The translations under genes were made by a program, and so were the position numbers. Positions 17,798-25,803 of a stretch of 64,000 nucleotides of DNA are shown here, in pieces; positions within the stretch are counted from its first letter, which is position 1, and every line of letters begins with the position of its first letter. Below the pieces are notes generated by a model. The model searched no databases. It was not told the DNA's origin and saw only the letters and a program-made list of their open reading frames with translations. Source of the stretch: an uncultured Clostridia bacterium (lineage in GTDB: Bacteria > Bacillota > Clostridia > Oscillospirales > Acutalibacteraceae). The DNA lies in the NCBI GenBank assembly GCA_946186665.1, contig CAMHOE010000009.1, positions 1 to 64,000 of the forward strand, read 5' to 3'.

Positions 17798-18952
17798 TCA
17801 ATCAGCAAGCCTCCAATCTGATACATCACATTGACCGTTTACATTATAGCCTACTGCGGTCACTGTTCCATCTGATTTCAAACCGACTGTATGCCATCCT
17901 CTTGCGGATACAGATACGATATCCACCCAATCATATACATCACACTGACCATCGCTGTTATCGCCTGCGGCTATTACTGTACCATCTGATTTCAGACCAA
18001 TTGTATATTTATATCCTGCCGATACAGCAGTTATATTGCTCCAGTCACTTACATTGCATCTGCCATAATCGTTATCACCTATAGCTACCACAGTGCCATT
18101 ATTCTTCAACCCCACTGTGTGGTACCCTCCTGCCGATACAGCAACTATATCTGTCCAATCTGATACATCACACTGACCTCTGTTATTTGAACCTACAGCA
18201 ACAACAGTTCCGTCTGACTTCAAGCCAACTGTATGACCGTCTCCTGCTGCGACAGCAACTATATTTCTCCAATCCGATACATTACATTGTCCGCTGTTAT
18301 TATCACCTACAGCAACAACCGTTCCGTCAGACTTCAGTCCTACTGTATTATGGTATCTTGCAGACAAGCTGATTATATCTCCCCAATCGTATACATTGCA
18401 TTGACCGTAATCGTTATCCCCTACAGCAACGACCGTTCCATCAGACCTCAATCCTGCTGTATGATGATATCCCGCCGATACAGCAACTATATCCGTCCAA
18501 TCTGATACATCGCATTGTCCATAATCATTATTGCCTACAGCAACAACAGTCCCGTCTGACTTAAGCCCTGCTGTATGATAATCCCCTGCCGACACCGCAG
18601 AGTTGTATGATAACTCACTCTCCGACTCTTCGCTGTTTATACTGCTGATAACAATTATAAGTATTATTACTCCGATAATAGCAGCTATCGATACTACAGC
18701 GGCAATTATTAGCGACAAGTTTTTCTTACCGGCTTTAACAGTCTCTCCAATAGAGCTTGTTATTGTTCCGCCCTGCCACAAGGGTGCCGTATCATAAGTA
18801 TTCTGTGAATTATTTTCTATCCATTGTGGTATGCTTGAAACATCATCCTGCGCAAATACAGTTGTTCTCAGTATTTTTTCCGGCTCTGAAGCAAACTTTT
18901 GATTTACGCTGCTATCAGTCCATGTGCGTGACCGCACTGGACTATTTAACAA
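17798..18952 (-). CDS. RCC1-repeat membrane protein with repeat-altered N-terminus
   Basis: The reading frame gives 384 residues: a cytosolic N-terminal part, one membrane helix (about 75-100), and seven 38-residue RCC1-type repeats (HTVGLKSDGTVVAVGDN-like) forming an extracellular beta-propeller. The assigned TTG start and the first codons lie inside the dispersed repeat at 18924-19035, and there is no good ribosome binding site. No in-frame ATG precedes the membrane helix. The native N-terminus has probably been replaced or truncated by the repeat. Related membrane proteins here begin with a zinc ribbon, so one may have been lost; that is speculation. Expression is uncertain. Confidence 0.7.
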   Translation of the reverse strand: MLNSPVRSRTWTDSSVNQKFASEPEKILRTTVFAQDDVSSIPQWIENNSQNTYDTAPLWQGGTITSSIGETVKAGKKNLSLIIAAVVSIAAIIGVIILIIVISSINSEESESELSYNSAVSAGDYHTAGLKSDGTVVAVGNNDYGQCDVSDWTDIVAVSAGYHHTAGLRSDGTVVAVGDNDYGQCNVYDWGDIISLSARYHNTVGLKSDGTVVAVGDNNSGQCNVSDWRNIVAVAAGDGHTVGLKSDGTVVAVGSNNRGQCDVSDWTDIVAVSAGGYHTVGLKNNGTVVAIGDNDYGRCNVSDWSNITAVSAGYKYTIGLKSDGTVIAAGDNSDGQCDVYDWVDIVSVSARGWHTVGLKSDGTVTAVGYNVNGQCDVSDWRLAD

Positions 18953-19035
18953 CGCATAAACTTTAGTTAGTGCCGTCCGCGTCGTGCCCCATAGAGGGGC
19001 ACTTTGGCTATTACAGTTTACGTCTATAGTTTTAT
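18924..19035 (+). repeat. Two-hairpin dispersed repeat, copy 1
   Basis: Contains hairpin 1 (GTGCG-TGAC-CGCAC), the linker with ACGCAT, CCGTCCGCGTC, hairpin 2 in a variant form (GTGCCCC...GGGGCAC) and the tail TTTGGCTAT...ACGTCTATAG. The changed but still paired hairpin 2 supports selection on structure. Confidence 0.85.
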
Positions 19036-19053
19036 TGTGAATTGGATTAAAGT

Positions 19054-19872
19054 TTATTTTAACCTATAATTCTTTCTGTTATCACGAGAGATATTGATTA
19101 TAAAACCATTGGCAAGTTCTTTTATACGTCCACCGATAGCTTGATCAACTTCTATGATTTGAGTTAATAGCATTTCAGAGGAAATAATAGTAGGCAGATA
19201 ATTGATATACCTATAGTTGATTATTTCAAAAGCTAAGTGAATATCACCGGATGTAGGAAGTTTACCTGATTGAGTTTTAAAAAGGTCATCAATGTATAAA
19301 AGAGAAGCTTTTTTTAATTCTCCTACACGTTTCGTGTAGTCGGGTGTATTTGCAATAGCTTTGATTTCGGTAGACTCGTCTCTCCAAAGGAAATACCTTG
19401 CCTGATATCCATGTAAGATTAACTGTCCGGCTATTGCAGTACATATATGTGTTTTTCCTGAACCTGACTGACCACCTATAAAAAAGAATGGACTATCTGC
19501 TGTCTTATGTATTTTACTGTCTATATAAGATATTGCAGTATTCTTTATAAGCCTTTGGTATTCCTCAGTTACTTTAAAGTTAACAAGTTGATATCTGTCA
19601 AACAGGCTTTCAATGCCTGATTTCTGCATTCTCCAATAAGTAGAACGCTTTTTTATACATGAACATTTCTTACAAAGAACTTCGTCTGTTACGTTGTCTC
19701 TGACGTAAACAACACCTTTATTTCTGCATATCTTACAATCATAACCTGTAAGAGAACCTACCATCTGATTCATAATCTCAACTTCATCAAGTCTTTTTTT
19801 ATTCATCTCAGAGGTTAATTTCTTTAGGTCTGGTTTGTGTTTCAGAACATCCACAATATTTATCTTCTCCAT
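19054..19872 (-). CDS. Phage-type DnaC-like helicase loader
   Basis: Starting at ATG 19872 after AAAGGAG gives 272 residues. A four-cysteine zinc motif (CKICRNKG...CKKCSC) is followed by an AAA+ domain: Walker A GGQSGSGKTH, Walker B SLLYIDDLF, and a sensor segment LPTIISSE. This is the DnaC/IstB-type loader common in phage replication modules. It overlaps the RepO-like gene by 65 bases in another frame. It would load a replicative helicase. The nearest gene downstream is the RCC1 gene, past a dispersed repeat. Confidence 0.87.
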   Translation of the reverse strand: MEKINIVDVLKHKPDLKKLTSEMNKKRLDEVEIMNQMVGSLTGYDCKICRNKGVVYVRDNVTDEVLCKKCSCIKKRSTYWRMQKSGIESLFDRYQLVNFKVTEEYQRLIKNTAISYIDSKIHKTADSPFFFIGGQSGSGKTHICTAIAGQLILHGYQARYFLWRDESTEIKAIANTPDYTKRVGELKKASLLYIDDLFKTQSGKLPTSGDIHLAFEIINYRYINYLPTIISSEMLLTQIIEVDQAIGGRIKELANGFIINISRDNRKNYRLK

Positions 19873-20293
19873 GCTGTAAAGTCTCCTTTGTGTCAGTATT
19901 TTCACAAGAGAGCGTGTGCGCTCTCTTTTCTTTCTTTTCTTTATTTTCTTTATATAATGTATAGGGCGGACAATCCTGTCCGTTTTTATGTCCAGATTTG
20001 TCCTTGTTTTCGGACAGAGTTGTCCAAGCTTTGTTGGATAAATGTATAGTAATTTCACTATTGTTAAAAGAAATAAATCCGTTATCTGTCAATCTTTTCA
20101 TAGAACGGCTTACGGACTTTTTTGACAATCCTAAAATCAATGCTATGTCAGCTACACCTATTTTAGCTTTATTTGAGTGGAAGCCTAATGTCTCTCTTAT
20201 CAGTAACAGAATGACCCGGAAATCCGAGCCATTCATATTACTTAAAACCAAAGCTTCCAGAAGGTCATTATTAAATTTAGTAAAACTCTCCAT
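19808..20293 (-). CDS. Phage replication protein O-like winged-helix protein
   Basis: The 161-residue protein has an N-terminal Phage_rep_O type winged helix: FTKFNNDLLEAL, then VADIALILGLSKKSVSRSMK as recognition region, then LTDNGFI. The C-terminal tail is low-complexity and polar. This family binds the phage origin and recruits the helicase loader, which matches the DnaC-like gene that overlaps its 3' end. No repeated origin iterons were recognised within the gene. Confidence 0.82.
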   Translation of the reverse strand: MESFTKFNNDLLEALVLSNMNGSDFRVILLLIRETLGFHSNKAKIGVADIALILGLSKKSVSRSMKRLTDNGFISFNNSEITIHLSNKAWTTLSENKDKSGHKNGQDCPPYTLYKENKEKKEKRAHTLSCENTDTKETLQHGEDKYCGCSETQTRPKEINL

Positions 20294-20450
20294 CTGTCTC
20301 CCTTAGTCTATTAAATATTACTTCTTCTTTTTCAGCTTCTAACATCATGTCAAGATACCTGTAATATTCTTCATCCTCAAGATAATCCACTTTATCATAA
20401 ATGTCACAGTTACCCCAAACAAGGTCATATGGAGAATCATAAGGACCCAT
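20277..20450 (-). CDS. Small acidic phage-module protein
   Basis: I chose the ATG at 20450 (MGPYDSPYDLVWG) because GAAGGTGAT lies at suitable distance upstream; a longer start at 20459 is possible. The product of about 57 residues is acidic and Tyr-rich and not recognised. It overlaps the KilAC gene at its start and the RepO-like gene at its end, as expected for a compact phage operon. Confidence 0.6.
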   Translation of the reverse strand: MGPYDSPYDLVWGNCDIYDKVDYLEDEEYYRYLDMMLEAEKEEVIFNRLRETDGEFY

Positions 20451-21324
20451 CCGCATCACCTTCTGTTTCCAGACAAAACAGATTTACAAAGTGAGCCTGT
20501 CCTTTACCTGTTATCTTAGGAGTAAAGGTAAGGTGTACTTTTGAACCTGAACCGTTCACAACAACCTCTCTCACCATGAAATAACCGCTCATTATACCCT
20601 TTTCTGTTGGTATGTTCTTTTCGTATCCGTCCGCACTGTCTGCAATGTATCCTTCCTTTCTGAAATACTCAAACAATTTTTTTTGTCCATAGTCACAACC
20701 ATTTTGTTTAAGTATAGACGCAAGTGTTGAAATGTTGATACACTCGTCACTTGTACTGACAGCATTGGTAAAGACCAAAGCTCTTTCTGACATTTTCTGT
20801 AAGTTCTCATGTTCGATTTTAAGACGTTCATACTTAGCTTTCAAAGTTATATATTCCTGTGAAACAGACACCGTTGTTGCAGGTATGTCCTCTTTTGGCT
20901 CTGGCGGCTCTATGAGCGTTTTTTCTTCATCAGGCATAAAACTACCCTCATCAGAAAAAACAGCTTCTATAAGCTCTGTAGGTGTATTGATGTCAGGTTC
21001 GTTTTTTGTTTCCTGTTCTTCCGCAAAAACAACTTCAGGCACATTTAAGTACATATGTCTCTTTCTGTTAAGAAAGTCCACAAGAACGTTCAGAGTTGAA
21101 ACATTAAGGTATGTGTAGTTTTTTTGAATAACTTCGCAGGTTGTAAGGTCTTTCTCTCTGGCACGTAAAATATAAACATCAGCGTCAGATATTAAATTCC
21201 AATTTTTCAGATACCCTGCAAATTTAAGGTCTGAATAATTGGCATTATATTCGTACAAGTTCATAAGGTCTTTAAGCCTGTAGTAAGATTTGCCACCAAA
21301 ACGATAGCACTTTAACTGTTCCAT
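20437..21324 (-). CDS. Phage KilAC-domain protein (antirepressor-like)
   Basis: The 295-residue protein ends in a KilAC DNA-binding domain: NISTLASILKQNG, KKLFEYFRKEGYI, P-T-E-K-G and a closing TPKITGKGQAHFV, all family hallmarks. A coiled-coil stretch of about 20 residues precedes it. The N-terminal half is not a clear BRO or AntA domain and is only weakly recognisable (FGGKSYYRLKDLMNLY, perhaps a degenerate DNA-binding region). KilAC proteins are phage regulators or antirepressors. It heads the replication module together with the 76-residue gene. Confidence 0.83.
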   Translation of the reverse strand: MEQLKCYRFGGKSYYRLKDLMNLYEYNANYSDLKFAGYLKNWNLISDADVYILRAREKDLTTCEVIQKNYTYLNVSTLNVLVDFLNRKRHMYLNVPEVVFAEEQETKNEPDINTPTELIEAVFSDEGSFMPDEEKTLIEPPEPKEDIPATTVSVSQEYITLKAKYERLKIEHENLQKMSERALVFTNAVSTSDECINISTLASILKQNGCDYGQKKLFEYFRKEGYIADSADGYEKNIPTEKGIMSGYFMVREVVVNGSGSKVHLTFTPKITGKGQAHFVNLFCLETEGDADGSL

Positions 21325-21555
21325 TTAAAAATTCTCCCTTTCTACTGCAAAAGCAGCTACATCATTAGTATTTTTGTTATTCTCATCTTTAAGCTCATTA
21401 TAGTTTTTTTCGGCTCTTTGTTCACAGTACTCCACAAATAAAGCTATGTCTATTATTGAACCAAGAAAGTCTTTGTTAGTCAAAGGCAGTAAGACATCTT
21501 TTATGTAGTATCCGAAGCAATCCTTTACCTCGTCTACTTCTGACGGAAATATCAT
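21325..21555 (-). CDS. Small hypothetical protein heading the phage module
   Basis: This 76-residue acidic protein starts after GGGGGTGA and ends directly before the KilAC gene. No family was recognised. Position makes it the first gene of the phage-type operon, downstream of a palindrome at 21630-21646 that could be an operator. Confidence 0.65.
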   Translation of the reverse strand: MIFPSEVDEVKDCFGYYIKDVLLPLTNKDFLGSIIDIALFVEYCEQRAEKNYNELKDENNKNTNDVAAFAVERENF

Positions 21556-21629
21556 TTTTTCACCCCCTTGCTTATTATTTTTTTGTCCCCCCTTTCTGAA
21601 TGTATTTTATCATCATATTAATAAAAATC

Positions 21630-21646
21630 TGTCTTATGATAGGACA
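21630..21646. promoter_or_regulatory. Possible repressor operator of the phage module
   Basis: The 17-bp near-palindrome TGTCTTAT-G-ATAGGACA (7 of 8 paired) lies about 75 bases before the first gene of the phage module. Size and place fit a phage-repressor site. No repressor gene is present in the window. Confidence 0.35.
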
Positions 21647-21661
21647 AATTCAAAATTTTTT

Positions 21662-21701
21662 TTCGGGAGCGCAGGCTCTGCGCCGCAGGCTCTGCGCTTG
21701 G
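21662..21701 (+). repeat. GC-rich hairpin repeat, copy 1
   Basis: The unit GCGCAG-GCT-CTGCGC is partly duplicated (GCAGGCTCTGCGC twice). Related hairpins occur near 47225, 58765 and 62434. It lies in the 266-base spacer between the phage module and spoIVB, which otherwise shows nothing I can name. Confidence 0.6.
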
Positions 21702-21821
21702 AATGTGAACACATGATTAAAAACTACTTATCATGAAAAAATAATTATGCGCTCCGAAAATCTTTATAATTTTGTTTTTATATTGGTTTTCTGAGCAAAA
21801 CTATAGTGGAGGTGATCATCC

Positions 21822-23042
21822 ATGAAACGCTCTGTCCGAGCGCTTACTCTGTTTCTTGCCCTTGTCCTTTCTGTTATGTTCTGTATAAACGGAACCGCTG
21901 CTTTCCTTACCCCTGATGAGCTTACTATGACTTCACACAGCAATACCCTGATAAAAAGCAGCTTCCCTCTGTCACTGCGCTATGACCATGACAGGCTTGC
22001 CCCTGCTTCTGCCACTGCTGCCCCAAGCTTTACAGACGATTCAGAAAAAGCTGAGCTTATGCTATTCGGTGTCTTTCCTGTAAAGGAAGTTGATGTAAAG
22101 CTTCAGCAAAGAAAAAATGTGCTCCTTGGCGGACAGCCCTTTGGAATAAGATTGTATACCAATGGTCTTGTAGTGTCCGAAACATCTCCCGTCACCACCG
22201 AACAGGGTATCGCAAACCCATCTCAACAGGCAGGAATACAAAGCGGCGATATCATACTGTCTGTGAATGGCAAACAGCTCAGAACCAATGAACAGCTGCT
22301 TGATATAGTGAGCGCTTCCAACGGCGCAAGCATAAGCATAACAGCCATCAGAAACGGTGAAAAATATACCACAACAATAACTCCTGTAAAAGATATAGAT
22401 ATCCAGGAATACAGAACCGGTCTGTATGTACGTGACAGCTGCGCAGGTATCGGTACTATGACATATATCGACCCTCAGAACAAAAGCTTTGCAGGGCTTG
22501 GTCACGGTATATGCGACACCGGCAGTGGTAGTATAATGCCGCTTCTCAGCGGTGATATCGTAAATGCAGATATAACATCTGTAAGAAAAAGTCTTTGCGG
22601 TTCTCCCGGAACTCTGAACGGCTGTTTCTCTGATAATGTATCGCTTGGAACCCTTAAACTCAACAGTGAACACGGTGTATATGGAACAATGAACTCACTG
22701 CCCCGTGATCCTGTGACTATACCTGTGGCTTACAAGCAGGAAGTAGTGAGCGGTCATGCACAGCTATACACCACTATTGACGGATGTGAACCGTGTTTTT
22801 ACGATGTTCAGATAGAAAGCATAAGCTACAATAACCTCAATACGGAAAAAAATATGATAATCCGTGTAACAGATCCGGAGCTTCTCAGCAAAGCAGGAGG
22901 TATTGTACAAGGCATGAGCGGAAGTCCTATAGTACAGAATGATATGCTTGTGGGAGCGCTTACTCATGTTTTTGTAAATGAACCTGACTGCGGCTATGCT
23001 GTATTTGCAGAAAATATGATCTCTTACAGTGACGAGCTTTGA
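21822..23042 (+). CDS. spoIVB: SpoIVB stage IV sporulation serine peptidase
   Basis: The 406-residue protein follows an excellent GGAGGTGAT. It has an N-terminal membrane anchor (about 8-28), a PDZ domain (about 105-190, with GIQSGDIILSVNGKQL) and an S55 peptidase domain with His228 (GLGHGICD) and Ser367 (QGMSGSPIV). SpoIVB is secreted from the forespore into the intermembrane space and triggers pro-sigma-K processing. Its position directly before spo0A is conserved in Firmicutes. Length is normal. Confidence 0.96.
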   Translation: MKRSVRALTLFLALVLSVMFCINGTAAFLTPDELTMTSHSNTLIKSSFPLSLRYDHDRLAPASATAAPSFTDDSEKAELMLFGVFPVKEVDVKLQQRKNVLLGGQPFGIRLYTNGLVVSETSPVTTEQGIANPSQQAGIQSGDIILSVNGKQLRTNEQLLDIVSASNGASISITAIRNGEKYTTTITPVKDIDIQEYRTGLYVRDSCAGIGTMTYIDPQNKSFAGLGHGICDTGSGSIMPLLSGDIVNADITSVRKSLCGSPGTLNGCFSDNVSLGTLKLNSEHGVYGTMNSLPRDPVTIPVAYKQEVVSGHAQLYTTIDGCEPCFYDVQIESISYNNLNTEKNMIIRVTDPELLSKAGGIVQGMSGSPIVQNDMLVGALTHVFVNEPDCGYAVFAENMISYSDEL

Positions 23043-23052
23043 TACTCAGATC

Positions 23053-23071
23053 ATATCTGCCGAGCAGATAT
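23053..23071 (+). terminator. Weak hairpin after spoIVB
   Basis: The stem ATATCTGC-CGA-GCAGATAT begins 11 bases after the spoIVB stop. The following bases are only modestly T-rich, so termination may be partial and leave some read-through to spo0A. Confidence 0.4.
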
Positions 23072-23232
23072 ATCCGTCTTTGAAAGTGCCTCTTTATTAT
23101 TATTCTCCTATAGCAAAGAAAATATCAGGATAACAATACGAGAGTTCGGGGATCGTGTATGTGAGAATAAATTTGCTAATTGTGGAAGTTTGAAAAATAC
23201 AGAATGTGGATGTGCAAGACACTTTAACCATT

Positions 23233-23249
23233 TTACCATTTTTTGGTAA
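23233..23249. promoter_or_regulatory. Inverted repeat upstream of spo0A
   Basis: TTACCA-TTTTT-TGGTAA lies in the 306-base gap between spoIVB and spo0A, and a further TGGTAAT occurs near 23304. It could be a regulator site or part of the promoter region. I did not find a convincing 0A box or sigma-H promoter, so the role is open. Confidence 0.3.
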
Positions 23250-23348
23250 TAGTTCCCTAAATTAAAATAGTCCCAAAATTTATATTGCCAAATTTTCCAA
23301 TTTATGGTAATATAACATCATCACAAAAAACTAAACGGGGGAATAAAG

Positions 23349-24128
23349 ATGAAAAACAGTTTTAAAGTCCTCATAGCCGAGGAAACAAGCGAATTCAGTG
23401 CCTGCACGGCAGAGATGTATGAAGAAAAGGGAATAGAAGCACAGTTTTGTGAAAAAGACGGAAGTAAAGTAATAGAGATGATAGAAAAGTTCAGACCCGA
23501 TGTTGTGCTTATGGATATGTTTATGAGCAACCTTGACGGAGTTGGAGTTATGCGTTCCGTCAAAAATAACGGAGATCATACAAAGACGATCTTTGTGATA
23601 ATCTCAAGCTTTGACAGTTCTATGCTCGAAAAGGAAGCTCTCTCTGCCGGCGCCGCTTACTATGTCATCAAGCCCTTCAGGGCAGCCGACCTGTTAGACA
23701 GGATATCAGAGCTTATTACCTGCTGTTCCGAAAACAGTGATAAAACCGGCGGTGAGATCTACAGCATAGACAGAGATCTTGAAATAACCATAACAGACAT
23801 CCTTCATCAGATCGGTGTTCCTGCACACATCAAGGGATATCATTATCTCCGTGACTCAATAATCATGTCTGTAAAGCGTCCCGAGATCATCAATGCCGTA
23901 ACAAAGGAGCTTTATCCATCAGTCGCGCAAAAGCATGACACAACTCCCTCAAGGGTCGAACGCGCCATTCGCCACGCAATAGAAGTTGCATGGGACAGAG
24001 GTGATGTTGATGTGCTGAACTCCTATTTCGGCTATACCATTCACAACAGCAGAGGAAAGCCTACAAACAGTGAATTTATCGCCATGATCTCAGACAGACT
24101 GCGTTTGAGAAAAAGACTTTCCGCCTGA
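23349..24128 (+). CDS. spo0A: Spo0A master sporulation response regulator
   Basis: The 259-residue protein has a receiver domain with acidic residues at 11-12, phospho-acceptor Asp56 (VVLMDMFM) and the conserved Lys in YYVIKPF near 108. The Spo0A-specific C-terminal domain (about 145-259) includes the recognition helix region HDTTPSRVERAIRHAIEVAW. When phosphorylated it binds 0A boxes and controls entry into sporulation. It is followed by a strong terminator at 24308-24349. Confidence 0.97.
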   Translation: MKNSFKVLIAEETSEFSACTAEMYEEKGIEAQFCEKDGSKVIEMIEKFRPDVVLMDMFMSNLDGVGVMRSVKNNGDHTKTIFVIISSFDSSMLEKEALSAGAAYYVIKPFRAADLLDRISELITCCSENSDKTGGEIYSIDRDLEITITDILHQIGVPAHIKGYHYLRDSIIMSVKRPEIINAVTKELYPSVAQKHDTTPSRVERAIRHAIEVAWDRGDVDVLNSYFGYTIHNSRGKPTNSEFIAMISDRLRLRKRLSA

Positions 24129-24307
24129 TATTCTATATAGAATACAAAATATGATGAATACTGAAAACTCAAAACTGATAAACAAATAATGTCGGTATTT
24201 TTCATAGATGAAAGCAAAAACAGTAAGTACAATTTAACTCCAATTTTATTTCGATATATTACCAACCGCTGACCAACAATATTGATCCCTATCAGCATAT
24301 GACCCCG

Positions 24308-24349
24308 AAAAACGGTGTGCCGCCCTCTACAGGACAGCACACCGTTTTT
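24308..24349. terminator. Bidirectional terminator after spo0A
   Basis: AAAACGGTGTGC pairs with GCACACCGTTTT and is flanked by A and T runs, between the convergent ends of spo0A and the Ser/Glu-rich gene. The rest of the 335-base gap holds degenerate 7-base units (near 24150 and 24433-24453). Confidence 0.87.
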
Positions 24350-24463
24350 ATGTATTCTTCCAAAAAAATCCACAATATAAAAAATGTCAATTGATATCAT
24401 ATACAGCACTTAGCTGCGTTTTTTATTTCAGTTTCCAAATTCCACTTTCCACATTCTGATAAT

Positions 24464-25351
24464 TTATCTCCTGCGGTGCTTTGCCTTATGTTTATTGTTC
24501 AGCGGCGGCAGCCGGAAAAATGATGGAGTAAAGTCTCCTCTCAAGTGCAGTATCATGATAGTCACAACCGTAAGAAACATTCCTGCAACAGAAAATATGA
24601 TCATTCCAATAAGCATAGGACTTTTGTCGTTCCTTTCGGCAAGGAAAACTGCGATCTCCGGCGTTTCGTTGTTGATGGTCGGAGTTGCGGTCATTGTACG
24701 CTGAGAAGTCTCAGAGTCCTCAACGACGATCTTGCTTTCCTGTTCTGATGAATCGTTCTGTCCGGTATTCTCTGATGACGGAGGCGTATAATCGCTGCTG
24801 TCGGCAGGTATGACCGTATCTATACCGTACATCCAACTTAACGGATCCCTGCGAAGCTCATATTGCGGCTCACTGCTCTCCTCATCAGAGAACTCTTCTA
24901 TTATACTTTCCTCAGACTCCTCTTCAGGTTCGCTGCTCTCCTCTTCATATTCGCTGCTTTCCTCTATGGGGATAATTTCGCTAAGCTCTGAAAATGTCTC
25001 CTCCTGACTGCTTTCTTCCGGCAGATTAGAGGACTCTTCTTCCATACTGCTTTCTTCTATGCTGATCTCTTCTGCGCTGCTTTCATCAATACTGCTTTCT
25101 GTCTGGCTGCTCTCCGGCGCACTGCTTTCTTCTTCAGGAACAGATACAATGCTGATTTCTGTACTTGTATCCGACACCTCCGCCTGACTTTCAACAACGC
25201 TTTCATCATGAGTTTCTTCAGATGATACACTCTGCTCAATAACCGATGTCTCAGCCGGAGCGGAGCTTTCGTCAGCAAAAGCGGTAAGCGGCATCAACGC
25301 TGCGGCAGCTATCACAGCAGCAGACATTATTATATATTTAATATTCTTCAT
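24464..25351 (-). CDS. Secreted Ser/Glu-rich membrane-anchored protein
   Basis: The 295-residue protein has a signal peptide (MKNIKYIIMSAAVIAAAAL...AFA, about 26 residues). About 200 residues dominated by Ser and Glu follow (ESSxxE runs), then a C-terminal membrane helix (SPMLIGMIIFSVAGMFLTVV) and a short basic tail. No globular domain is evident. It resembles a surface stalk or spacer. Its place between spo0A and spoIIP could mean sporulation-related expression, but nothing in the sequence proves that. Confidence 0.82.
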   Translation of the reverse strand: MKNIKYIIMSAAVIAAAALMPLTAFADESSAPAETSVIEQSVSSEETHDESVVESQAEVSDTSTEISIVSVPEEESSAPESSQTESSIDESSAEEISIEESSMEEESSNLPEESSQEETFSELSEIIPIEESSEYEEESSEPEEESEESIIEEFSDEESSEPQYELRRDPLSWMYGIDTVIPADSSDYTPPSSENTGQNDSSEQESKIVVEDSETSQRTMTATPTINNETPEIAVFLAERNDKSPMLIGMIIFSVAGMFLTVVTIMILHLRGDFTPSFFRLPPLNNKHKAKHRRR

Positions 25352-25473
25352 ATTTTCACCGCCGTCAGAACGGTACTCAAATCAAAATGTATAAAGATAA
25401 ATTCGGGAAGTGAAATCAAACTGAGAAACAAAAAATAAAACGCTGCCCACTTCTCACTTACCTCTAAAACAAA

Positions 25474-25620
25474 CTATAGCGTTCCAAATTAATAATTGCA
25501 AAAATTGCGTATCAAAGTCAGCGAATTCAGGAAGGGGTTCGGGGGAACCCATTTTTTCGCCAGAAAATGGTTTTCCCTGAGAAACTCACCCAATGCGCTT
25601 ATATAATTGAATCGCTATAA
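25474..25620. mobile_element. MITE-like element with imperfect terminal inverted repeats
   Basis: ACTATAGCG-TTCCAAATTA at the left end is an imperfect inverted copy of the right end (TAATTGA-ATCGCTATAA). The 147-bp interior has two hairpins (GGGTTC...GAACCC and CCATTTT...AAAATGG) and no gene. It fills part of the 452-base gap before spoIIP. The remainder of the gap is AT-rich with nothing recognisable. Confidence 0.4.
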
Positions 25621-25803
25621 ACATGAATTAAAAATTTTCTGACCGTTCTGTTTCTATACAATTATGGTCATTATAACACATATTTCCGGAATAATAAAGT
25701 ATAATTTGTAAAATATTTCGCATTTATTAAATTTTTTATACATTTTGTATATATTGTCATATCTCTATCTAACGACAACTAAAGCAATACAGTAATTGAT
25801 AAT

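Noticed and set aside
23043..23348. 0A box or sigma-H promoter for spo0A
   Set aside because: No TGTCGAA-like site and no correctly spaced AGGA/GAAT pair was found by eye.
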